Assembly: GCA_030688135.1 (NCBI GenBank)
Contig: JAUYIW010000031.1
Coordinates: forward strand, 1 to 11,368
Origin: Candidatus Uhrbacteria bacterium
GTDB lineage: Bacteria > Patescibacteriota > Patescibacteriia > UBA9934
DNA: 11,368 nt
Reading direction: 5' to 3'
Under the pieces are notes generated by a model. That model saw nothing but the letters and a program-made list of their open reading frames with translations. It did no database searches and was not told the DNA's origin. The translations under genes and the position numbers were made by a program. Positions 6,399 to 11,368 of this stretch are shown here, in pieces; the first letter of the stretch is position 1, and each line of letters starts with the position of its first letter.

Positions 6399-8111
6399 CT
6401 ACCAACTTCCGCCACCGCCTCCGCCAAATCCACCTCCGGAAAAACCACCGCCTCCAGATCCACCAGACGATGAAGGGGGTGAAACCGCAAGATTTATTGA
6501 TGAATTCACGCTAGTTAAATCAGAAACAAACAGGCTTGGGTTTGCAAGTACCACGCTACTGACATACCAATCTGGTGGCACAAACTCCATATCTTTAAAT
6601 ATATCTGCCCAATGATCAACGTCAGCAAACGCAATCGCATACGGAAGATACTTTTCAAACATATTTTCTTTCTCGTGCCACTCTGACCTATAACGTTCAG
6701 CCGTATGCATAAACAACTTAAAACCTTTGGCTCTACGAACAATCTCGATGCCTTTCAATGTTTTCTTTGGCATTAAAAGTCCAAAAAGAAAAGTTACCAG
6801 CCCTGCAAAAAAGAATACTATTCCAGCAAGCGCACCTGTAATTCCACTACCAAAAATCCCCACAGCGAAAAGAATAAATGCAACAACTATTGCTATATTT
6901 CTACGAGTAAATGATCGCTCGGTATAAATTCCATCTTTCTTTATTTTTTCATGAAGTAGAGATTTTATTGACTGCATGTCTCCTTGCGAAATCGAACCCT
7001 TAAGTTTTTCTGTCGTTACGCTTTCACGTCCCTTGAAAATTTCGTTAAATAATTTTGAATGAGCTGGATCTAAATCTGATCCATCCTTAACCTTTTCGAG
7101 TGTTATTGTCTGCTTTGGTTTTTTACTAAAAATTCCATGCTTGCTGACGTCTTCCTCAACACGAATTCGTAAATAGCCAAGAACAGCCATTTGAATAATC
7201 ATTGACGAAACGTGCCATTTACTAATTGAATTCTTGGTAAGAATTCCTGCATAAACTGCAAGCATCCCCTCTGGTGGCTCATATTCCGCAACTATTGTGC
7301 CAACACGCGGGTCGCGCCCAAGCTTCCACCAAATACCAATGACTAAAATAATAACTATGATTGGTATAAGAATCATCCAGTTATCCTGCATAAACCCTGA
7401 GAATCGATCAAATGAGCTAGGTTCCTCTACTACACCTTTTGTAAAACCAACGGCAATAGTAAGAAAATCATTTGATGCAAAAGCTACTGAATTATCTTGA
7501 TACGCAATAGCACAATCCTCTCTAGTTGAGCCAAAATATCCAGTGTAACATTTAGCCTGCGACGAATCTGCCCCCTGAGGAAGAGTCACTAACGCTGTTG
7601 CTTTTAAAAACGGTGCCTCCCAGTCATCGCCCGATACGTTCCAAAAAATTTCATCATATTCGGAAAAATATAACATTGCACGCGAAACGGTATATAAAAT
7701 TTTATACTCATGTCGTCCTTCAATTGTTATGTCAGGGTCTCCAATTCTAACAACAACGTTCGCGCCAGATCGAGACAGATCATAAATTGCTGGCTTACCG
7801 TCCTGCAATACCGACAATAAATTGAATGGAGTACGATGTCTAATTCCAAAATCATTTTCATAAACCACTGGAATATTGCGAAAAATTCCGTGCTTCTCTA
7901 AGAAAAAATCAGCTACAACAGTTTCAGTTATTAAAAAAGAGCCATCGCTCTTAACTTCAATATTTGAATCAAAACTACTTACCTGCCAATCTGAACTACT
8001 TTGTGCATTTGAAGATAGCGGTACAACTAAAAACAGCAGGATCGACGCTGTAACTATCAACGACTTATAAAGATAGTCAATGCTTGATTTGAAAAAACCT
8101 GACATATGCAT
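6399..8111 (-). CDS. DUF2207 family membrane protein with glycine-rich tail
   Basis: This 570-aa protein matches the DUF2207 family, whose function is not established. A signal peptide or first TM (about 15-36, ending SSNAQSS) precedes an extracytoplasmic beta-rich domain (about 40-235) containing the family's 'FLITETVVADF', 'HGIFRNIPV' and 'EIFWNVSGDDWEAPF' segments. One TM follows (about 247-265), then a cytoplasmic region with a helical-hairpin TM pair (about 405-450) and a glycine-rich C-terminus ending GGGGGGSW, which is characteristic of the family. Two in-frame ATGs (8111 and 8105) are possible starts; neither has a Shine-Dalgarno. A TATAAA lies about 20 nt upstream (minus strand, AATCTATAAACTC) without a matching -35. 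Confidence 0.92.
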   Translation of the reverse strand: MHMSGFFKSSIDYLYKSLIVTASILLFLVVPLSSNAQSSSDWQVSSFDSNIEVKSDGSFLITETVVADFFLEKHGIFRNIPVVYENDFGIRHRTPFNLLSVLQDGKPAIYDLSRSGANVVVRIGDPDITIEGRHEYKILYTVSRAMLYFSEYDEIFWNVSGDDWEAPFLKATALVTLPQGADSSQAKCYTGYFGSTREDCAIAYQDNSVAFASNDFLTIAVGFTKGVVEEPSSFDRFSGFMQDNWMILIPIIVIILVIGIWWKLGRDPRVGTIVAEYEPPEGMLAVYAGILTKNSISKWHVSSMIIQMAVLGYLRIRVEEDVSKHGIFSKKPKQTITLEKVKDGSDLDPAHSKLFNEIFKGRESVTTEKLKGSISQGDMQSIKSLLHEKIKKDGIYTERSFTRRNIAIVVAFILFAVGIFGSGITGALAGIVFFFAGLVTFLFGLLMPKKTLKGIEIVRRAKGFKLFMHTAERYRSEWHEKENMFEKYLPYAIAFADVDHWADIFKDMEFVPPDWYVSSVVLANPSLFVSDLTSVNSSINLAVSPPSSSGGSGGGGFSGGGFGGGGGGSW

Positions 8112-8165
8112 TTTTATTGAGTTTATAGATTCACTATCTCGATGAGGGATCGCTCCACCTTAGGT

Positions 8166-8321
8166 TTATACGACTAGTCGCAATGATAATCTTAGATTCA
8201 CCATCTCGAGGGGAGAGCACATAGCGACGAGAGATCTTAATCGATATCCATCGTAATCGATATATCGTTTCAATCCGGATTCATACTTTCCACTAATATA
8301 TTCTTCTTTTCTCGACGCCAT
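8166..8321 (-). CDS. Possible 51-aa protein with strong ribosome binding site, or gene remnant
   Basis: An ATG at 8321 is preceded by a perfect AAGGAG (8330-8335) at 8-nt spacing, the best Shine-Dalgarno in the window. The peptide starts MASRKEEYISGKYESGLKRY, is charged, has no membrane segment and matches nothing I recognise. The 3' half runs through the hairpin repeat at 8200-8240, so the last residues (RSLVAMCSPLEMV) come from repeat sequence. It may be the start of an older gene whose end was replaced by repeat insertion, or a genuine short protein. An upstream in-frame ATG at 8378 lies inside the MITE-like element and is not favoured. Confidence 0.35.
   Translation of the reverse strand: MASRKEEYISGKYESGLKRYIDYDGYRLRSLVAMCSPLEMVNLRLSLRLVV
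8200..8240 (+). repeat. Hairpin repeat, copy 3 (C/G type, different loop)
   Basis: ACC and ATCTC at the left pair with GAGAT at the right; the inner order is GA, G, GG, G, the 11-nt loop AGAGCACATAG, then C, GA, C, GA. The length equals that of the other copies (19 nt between the outer GA steps) although the loop sequence is unrelated. It is followed by CTTAA rather than CTTTCG, as in the copy at 8683-8724. Confidence 0.75.
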
Positions 8322-8347
8322 TTTTTTATCTCCTTCTCTCTCGCTAA

Positions 8348-8370
8348 GGATCATACGCAATTTGGGTGGA
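8348..8370 (+). repeat. Left terminal inverted repeat
   Basis: It begins GGATCATACGCAATTTG and ends GGTGGA. Read outward (minus strand) it contains TATGAT, a good -10 hexamer, with TGACTC 16 nt further inside the element. It lies 27 nt from the start of the short ORF at 8321. Confidence 0.7.
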
Positions 8371-8428
8371 GGAGTCATCTAATCTGCCAGGTTAGGATTT
8401 GTTTGATCCATTCAATAAGTAGAAAGTT

Positions 8429-8470
8429 ACCATTTCGACGAGTCTGTAGGTCGCGAGGAGAAATCTTTCG
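8429..8470 (+). repeat. Hairpin repeat, copy 4 (T/A type)
   Basis: Here the outer stem is ATTTC with GAAAT, and the inner single pair is C-G instead of G-C: ACC, ATTTC, GA, C, GA, G, loop TCTGTAGGTCG, C, GA, G, GA, GAAAT, CTTTCG. Both arms change together relative to the ATCTC/GAGAT copies. It faces the minus-strand copy at 8488-8529; between them CTTTCG (8465-8470) and CGAAAG (8488-8493) can pair and close a joint stem. Confidence 0.8.
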
Positions 8471-8487
8471 GAGATCTCAGCGAACCG

Positions 8488-8529
8488 CGAAAGATCTCTC
8501 GTCGTGGATTGCAAGCTCCTCGAGATGGT
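8488..8529 (-). repeat. Hairpin repeat, copy 5 (C/G type), inverted partner of copy 4
   Basis: On the minus strand it is identical to the copies at 3881-3922 and 11301-11342. The extended block 8462-8529 (minus) equals 11301-11368 (plus) over 68 bases. With copy 4 it makes a head-to-head pair about 101 bp long that could form a cruciform. Confidence 0.85.
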
Positions 8530-8588
8530 AGAGAGCAAGATATCCGCTGTTTTTACCGGTTGAGCTAACCTTTGGCCTCTATGCATCT

Positions 8589-8611
8589 TCCACCTAAATT
8601 GCGTATGATCC
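8589..8611 (-). repeat. Right terminal inverted repeat
   Basis: It is the inverted match of 8348-8370 with one A/G difference. The identity with the element at 11163 continues inward for 58 bases (8554-8611 minus equals 11163-11220 plus), then the two diverge. Confidence 0.7.
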
Positions 8612-8682
8612 TAAGTCTGACGTAAATCCAACATACATAATACTGTTATTCCAGTTTGTAATTATGTAGACGTGATACATAC

Positions 8683-8724
8683 ATTAAGATTTCTCCTCGT
8701 GGTTTACCGTTTCGTCGAAATGGT
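8683..8724 (-). repeat. Hairpin repeat, copy 6 (T/A type), solitary
   Basis: On the minus strand: ACC, ATTTC, GA, C, GA, then a 13-nt loop region (AACGGTAAACCAC), GA, G, GA, GAAAT, CTTAAT. It is the second ATTTC/GAAAT copy and shares the C-G inner pair with copy 4, though the loop is different. No terminal inverted repeat is seen around it. Confidence 0.7.
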
Positions 8725-8742
8725 GCCATACCGCTTCCGTAC

Positions 8743-8766
8743 GCATAAAACATAGCACTACTATGT
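8743..8766 (-). terminator. Possible intrinsic terminator after mltG
   Basis: On the minus strand ACATAG pairs perfectly with CTATGT around a 5-nt loop (TAGTG) and is followed by TTTTATG. It lies 72-95 nt beyond the mltG stop. The stem is short and AT-rich and the T-tract has only four bases, so termination may be inefficient. Confidence 0.4.
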
Positions 8767-8837
8767 ACCTTCACGTAGACTAAATAACGTATTACCAATC
8801 TACAATAAATCACAATACTGCGAATTATTTTTCAATG

Positions 8838-9866
8838 CTATCTTAAATAAAGGTTCTTGTTAGCAACATGTTCGTCGTGCGTTACCGAGTAGATAGCTTC
8901 GCCCTCTGGAGTGGTTAAAAAGAACCAATAATCATTTGCGAATGGATTTACTACAGAATAAATTGAATCAATTCCGGGATTACTTATTGGCCCTGGTGGT
9001 AGGTCAGAATACAAATACGTATTATACGGCGAATCAATATCACGATCTGTGAGCGTTATCGAAGGTGTATCGTTTCCTGTTATATAGTTTACCGTTGAGT
9101 CAGCTTGTAAGGCCATGCCAATTTCAAGCCTTCGCAAAAACAAGTCTGCTACCAGCGCCTTGTCCTCGGCTGAACGCACTTCGCGTTCAAGAATTGATGC
9201 AAGCGTAAGAACTTCGTGCATGGTTTTGCCTTCTGGAACTACAATCCCAGCATCATTAATTTTTTTATGCATTGTGTCGATTAGAGTTCCAACAATGTCT
9301 TCTGCTGTTGCGCCTACATAAAATCTATATGTGTCTGGGAACAAGTAACCTTCTAAATCAACGTCATCGGGTTTTTGCGCGCTTACAATAAAATCATGAG
9401 ACTCAAAAACCGATTCAATTCCAGTAGCTTCTGCCCATTCAGCCTGCGTAATATCAAAACTATTAACTACAGTGTCTCCAATTTGCGTAATCGTGTAGCC
9501 CTCAGGAATAGTAATCGAGATTTCCTCAGACTCAGCATCAATCAAAACGTCAACAATAGACGCATAGCTCATGCCTTTTGAAAGCTCAAACTCCCCTGCC
9601 TGAAGACTTTTCGAGCTACTGTCTAGAATAGTATAAAATCTAAACCAAAATGCACTTTTTATAAACCGATCTTCTTCTAGCGAAGCTGCAATGCTCTGAA
9701 GTCCCTGACCATTTTCAACTGTAAAAATCTGCATTTCTGCATCTTCTGCCGGACCTTGAATCCAGAATCGATAACTCTGAAATGTTATGGAGCCAACAAT
9801 AAATACTGCGCCAAGGCACAGTAGTAAAAAAATTAATATTAACCATCGAAATACTTTTTTAATCAT
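8838..9866 (-). CDS. mltG: MltG endolytic murein transglycosylase (YceG-like)
   Basis: This 342-aa protein cleaves nascent peptidoglycan strands at the membrane and so helps end glycan chains. One N-terminal TM (about 7-27) anchors the YceG domain outside the cell. A LysM-like part (about 45-110) includes 'GQGLQSIAASLEE' and 'AGEFELSKGMS'. The catalytic part includes 'EGYLFPDTYRF' (172-182), the active-site segment TLASILEREV with probable catalytic E227 (aligned with the first Glu of 'EKE' in E. coli), 'RRLEIGMALQADSTVNY' (245-261) and the end motif 'PPGPISNPGIDSI' (290-302). Length is typical. The ATG overlaps the TGA of the nucleotidyltransferase gene (ATGA at 9863-9866), so translation is coupled within the envelope operon. 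Confidence 0.96.
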   Translation of the reverse strand: MIKKVFRWLILIFLLLCLGAVFIVGSITFQSYRFWIQGPAEDAEMQIFTVENGQGLQSIAASLEEDRFIKSAFWFRFYTILDSSSKSLQAGEFELSKGMSYASIVDVLIDAESEEISITIPEGYTITQIGDTVVNSFDITQAEWAEATGIESVFESHDFIVSAQKPDDVDLEGYLFPDTYRFYVGATAEDIVGTLIDTMHKKINDAGIVVPEGKTMHEVLTLASILEREVRSAEDKALVADLFLRRLEIGMALQADSTVNYITGNDTPSITLTDRDIDSPYNTYLYSDLPPGPISNPGIDSIYSVVNPFANDYWFFLTTPEGEAIYSVTHDEHVANKNLYLR

Positions 9867-10612
9867 AGGTCAGGATTTTTCTGAATAAATTCCGCAACTC
9901 TAGCTAAACGTTCGTGCGTGCCGGAATCAAACCATGGCTCTGTAGCGTGATAAAAACCAACATCATGATCGCTTTTATCAATGAGAGGCCAAACGTCAGT
10001 CTCGTTAGAAATCGGATTCTTGGCAGGAATCAGGTCTTTTATTGCAGGAGTCATTACATACCAGCCCGATGACACAAATATGTTATCGCTCGCTTCAAGA
10101 AATGGCTTTGAATCTGATCGATCAACGTAGCGCAATAGTGTCGTGCCGTCAGTACCTGGAAGCAGGATTTCATAGGCTCCATGCTTATCTGCTGGAATCT
10201 CGATAGCCGCAATGGTTGCCGATGCTCCAGTTTCTTTATGTCGATTCAGAAATGCGTCTATGTCAATCCAGAATAGGTTATCGGAATTCAAAACTAAAAA
10301 GTGATCGTCTAGCTGATCCCAATCAACTAATTGAGTCCAGCCTCCTGTACCCATTGGCTCAGGCTCTCGCAAGTAAGAAATTTGCATCCCAATTGATGAC
10401 CCATCACCTAGCAAATCCTCAATCATATGACCTAAATGAGCCGTTGCAACTGAAACATTAGTAATGTTGCTTCGTCGTAGATGCTCGAGCACATATAAAA
10501 TCATTGCCTTATTGGCAACTGGAACAAGCGGTTTGGGTAAATTATCAGTCAGCGGAGCAAGACGAGTGCCCTTTCCTCCTGCCAAAATCACAGCTTGAAT
10601 CTTATTTATCAT
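9863..10612 (-). CDS. Sugar-1-phosphate nucleotidyltransferase
   Basis: This 249-aa enzyme joins an NTP to a sugar 1-phosphate to give an NDP-sugar, a precursor for cell-surface polysaccharide. The N-terminal signature LAGGKGTRLAPLT (10-22) with PKPLVPVANKAMI is intact, as is the 'EPEPMGTGG' loop (usually GTAG) and 'LNSDNLF' at the metal and substrate site (usually GD). The C-terminal 'WFDSGTHERL' corresponds to the family's W-x-D-x-GT motif. There is no left-handed beta-helix domain, so it is a stand-alone transferase like RfbA or short GDP-mannose pyrophosphorylases; the sugar and base cannot be told from sequence alone. It overlaps by 4 nt (ATGA) both the PAP2 gene upstream and mltG downstream. 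Confidence 0.9.
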   Translation of the reverse strand: MINKIQAVILAGGKGTRLAPLTDNLPKPLVPVANKAMILYVLEHLRRSNITNVSVATAHLGHMIEDLLGDGSSIGMQISYLREPEPMGTGGWTQLVDWDQLDDHFLVLNSDNLFWIDIDAFLNRHKETGASATIAAIEIPADKHGAYEILLPGTDGTTLLRYVDRSDSKPFLEASDNIFVSSGWYVMTPAIKDLIPAKNPISNETDVWPLIDKSDHDVGFYHATEPWFDSGTHERLARVAEFIQKNPDL

Positions 10613-11130
10613 AGCCCTAATAATGTAACGGAAACTAGGATTCCTAGCAATGCCCCTGCCACAACGTCAGAAAAGTAATGGACCCCAACTATAATTCTTG
10701 AAATTGAAATAATTGTTGCCAAAATCAGCATTACTGTACCAATCATTATTGCGGTAGTGTATAAAATTTCAAAAGCTAAAAGACCAATGCTTGTCGCGAA
10801 CGCAAAACTAACAGAGGCATGCGCTGAAGGAAATGAAAATTGATTTAGCCAAGGCTTGTAGCTAGTTTCTACACTTGGCCGAGGTCTGCGAACAATATAA
10901 CGAATCAAAAAAGTTGTAATAATTGTTGCGGCTACTGGTACAAGAATAAGAAACGCCAAGTACGTAGTGCCTGTGCTATAAAGCATGACAATCGAACTAA
11001 GTATGAATAGCCAAATACCGTGCACAGAAAATGCACGCCAGATTTTTAAGCTACCCTGTCCTTCGTCATGAATTTGTTTTGTCCATCGCCTGTCTAGTTT
11101 GCACATAGTTCCAAGTTGCTGATTCAACAT
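10609..11130 (-). CDS. PAP2-family membrane phosphatase, likely undecaprenyl-diphosphate phosphatase type
   Basis: This 173-aa membrane protein carries the complete PAP2 signature: R77-x6-R84-P85 (usually K-x6-RP), PSAH at 101-104 and SRIIVGVHYFSD (S144-D155) with catalytic H104 and H151. About five hydrophobic segments surround these motifs. Family members remove phosphate from lipid pyrophosphates, and recycling undecaprenyl pyrophosphate during wall synthesis fits the coupled nucleotidyltransferase and MltG genes; the substrate is inferred. It is the first gene of the operon and has a clear Shine-Dalgarno (AGAGGT, 11139-11144, 8-nt spacing). Its TGA is inside the ATGA overlap with the next gene. 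Confidence 0.93.
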   Translation of the reverse strand: MLNQQLGTMCKLDRRWTKQIHDEGQGSLKIWRAFSVHGIWLFILSSIVMLYSTGTTYLAFLILVPVAATIITTFLIRYIVRRPRPSVETSYKPWLNQFSFPSAHASVSFAFATSIGLLAFEILYTTAIMIGTVMLILATIISISRIIVGVHYFSDVVAGALLGILVSVTLLGL

Positions 11131-11170
11131 AATCGCTTACCTCTATAATGGATACCTTTATAGGATCATA
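11131..11170 (-). promoter_or_regulatory. Ribosome binding site and candidate promoter of the envelope operon
   Basis: AGAGGT (11139-11144) is a good ribosome binding site for the PAP2 gene. Two -10 candidates read toward it: TATAAA (11157-11162) and TATGAT (11165-11170); the second lies inside the terminal repeat of the element at 11163. No strong -35 is seen. On the opposite strand TATAAT (11144-11149) points into the element. Confidence 0.45.
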
Positions 11171-11244
11171 CGCAATTTAGGTGGAAGATGCATAGAGGCC
11201 AAAGGTTAGCTCAACCGGTAGAAGCGACGAATCTCTTGCTTTCT

Positions 11245-11294
11245 ACCATCTCGAACCCGACTTAACTTTCTGCTGTCGGGTGAGAGATCTTTCG
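11245..11294 (+). repeat. Hairpin repeat, copy 7, with a replaced inner stem
   Basis: The outer parts are ACC, ATCTC, GA and GA, GAGAT, CTTTCG as in the other copies, but the usual 19-nt interior is replaced by 27 nt: ACCCGAC (11255-11261), a 13-nt loop, then GTCGGGT (11275-11281). The two 7-mers are perfectly complementary, so the fold is kept and strengthened. It is followed by AACCCC and the next copy, as in the tandem pair at 3833-3922. Confidence 0.85.
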
Positions 11295-11300
11295 AACCCC

Positions 11301-11342
11301 ACCATCTCGAGGAGCTTGCAATCCACGACGAGAGATCTTTCG
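11301..11342 (+). repeat. Hairpin repeat, copy 8 (C/G type)
   Basis: It is identical to the copies at 3881-3922 and 8488-8529 (minus) and starts 56 nt after copy 7. It continues with CGGTTCGC and the spacer that, in the 8348-8611 element, leads to the inverted T/A-type partner; that partner would lie just past the window end. Confidence 0.85.
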
Positions 11343-11368
11343 CGGTTCGCTGAGATCTCCGAAAGATT

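Larger units (their letters stand above)
8348..8611. mobile_element. 264-bp MITE-like element with 23-bp terminal inverted repeats
   Basis: The left end (8348-8370, starting GGATCATACGCAATTT) and right end (8589-8611) are inverted copies with one mismatch in 23 bases. TAA flanks both ends (8345-8347 and 8612-8614), consistent with a 3-bp target duplication. No transposase is encoded, so any movement would need enzymes supplied elsewhere. The core is a long imperfect palindrome made of two head-to-head hairpin repeats (8429-8470 and 8488-8529), whose ends ACCATTTCGACGAG and ACCATCTCGAGGAG face each other. A second, inverted and partly different copy starts at 11163. I do not recognise the family. 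Confidence 0.65.
8112..8837. other. Repeat-rich intergenic region between the mltG and DUF2207 genes
   Basis: These 726 bases hold four hairpin repeats, one MITE-like element, one short ORF with a strong ribosome binding site, and a weak terminator after mltG. The left part (8129-8156) has a decayed repeat half (ACTATCTCGATGAG). Between 8237 and 8264 the string TAATCGATAT occurs twice. The stretch 8612-8682 shows nothing I can identify. Confidence 0.7.
11163..11368 (+). mobile_element. Second copy of the MITE-like element, inverted, cut by the window end
   Basis: The terminal repeat GGATCATACGCAATTTAG starts at 11163, and the first 58 bases (to 11220) equal 8554-8611 read on the minus strand. 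The copies then differ for about 25 nt, and this copy has one extra hairpin unit (11245-11300) before rejoining: 11301-11368 equals 8462-8529 (minus) exactly. A further small stem, GGTAGAA (11218-11224) with TTCTACC (11241-11247), is present here but weakened in the other copy. The far end is outside the window. Confidence 0.7.

Noticed and set aside
8429..8529. Integron attC site
   Set aside because: It is a long imperfect palindrome, but no GTTRRRY-type core sites or integrase are seen.
8392..8586. 64-codon minus-strand ORF across the repeat element
   Set aside because: It runs through both hairpin repeats; the related copy at 11188 stops after 25 codons. Kept only as a low-interest observation.
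9863..10612. Alternative genetic code with TGA as an amino acid (as in SR1/Gracilibacteria)
   Set aside because: TGA is the functional stop in two ATGA overlaps at 9863-9866 and 10609-10612, and proteins end at family-typical places.
11245..11275. Similarity to the 5S rRNA segment around CCATCTCGAAC...TTAA
   Set aside because: Only a short stretch matches and the other 5S helices are absent; the same ACCATCTCGA occurs in all hairpin repeats.
11190..11305. tRNA-like signals (GGTTAGCTCAACCGGTAGAAGC resembling a D-arm, TTTCGAACCCCACCA resembling a T-arm and CCA end)
   Set aside because: The spacing is wrong, no acceptor stem or anticodon arm can be paired, and the parts belong to the repeat family found elsewhere without tRNA context.

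Overview
The window looks like chromosomal DNA from a candidate-phyla-radiation (Patescibacteria-like) bacterium. It is AT-rich and nearly all its genes lie on the minus strand. The histidine kinase has an H-box ending RTPLNEIRW, there is a DUF2207 membrane protein with a GGGGGGSW tail, and many stand-alone sensor and receiver proteins are present. The placement is inferred from protein style, not from a marker gene. The genetic code is standard: TGA works as a stop inside two ATGA start/stop overlaps.

Region 1 (1-6356, minus strand) is a signalling block. In transcription order it holds a membrane PAS-PAS protein with no transmitter, a single-domain CheY-like response regulator, a membrane-anchored PstS-like binding protein, a HAMP-PAS-PAS histidine kinase, two small unknown proteins (79 aa soluble, 101 aa with three membrane segments), and a GAF-PAS sensor cut by the left edge. 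The last four genes are packed as an operon (gaps of about 12 and 9 nt, then a TAATG overlap), provided a one-base indel near the kinase 3' end is corrected. Region 2 (6399-8111) is a DUF2207 protein.

Region 3 (8112-8837) is a repeat-rich intergenic stretch with a 264-bp MITE-like element (23-bp terminal inverted repeats, TAA on both sides). Region 4 (8838-11130) is a translationally coupled envelope operon: a PAP2 lipid phosphatase, a sugar-phosphate nucleotidyltransferase and the MltG endolytic transglycosylase. Region 5 (11131-11368) starts a second copy of the repeat element, in opposite orientation, and the window ends inside it.

The most unusual signal is a family of eight short hairpin repeats of about 42 nt: two in tandem between pstS and the kinase, four in 8200-8724, two at the right end. 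Their arms covary (T-A to C-G in the outer stem, C-G to G-C further in), the pairs are separated by tandem GA/AG mismatches, and the loop sequence varies. One copy replaces the inner part with a new perfect 7-bp stem. This indicates selection on a folded DNA or RNA rather than on a peptide. In layout it resembles REP/BIME elements mobilised as single-stranded hairpins, but the sequence matches no family I can name.
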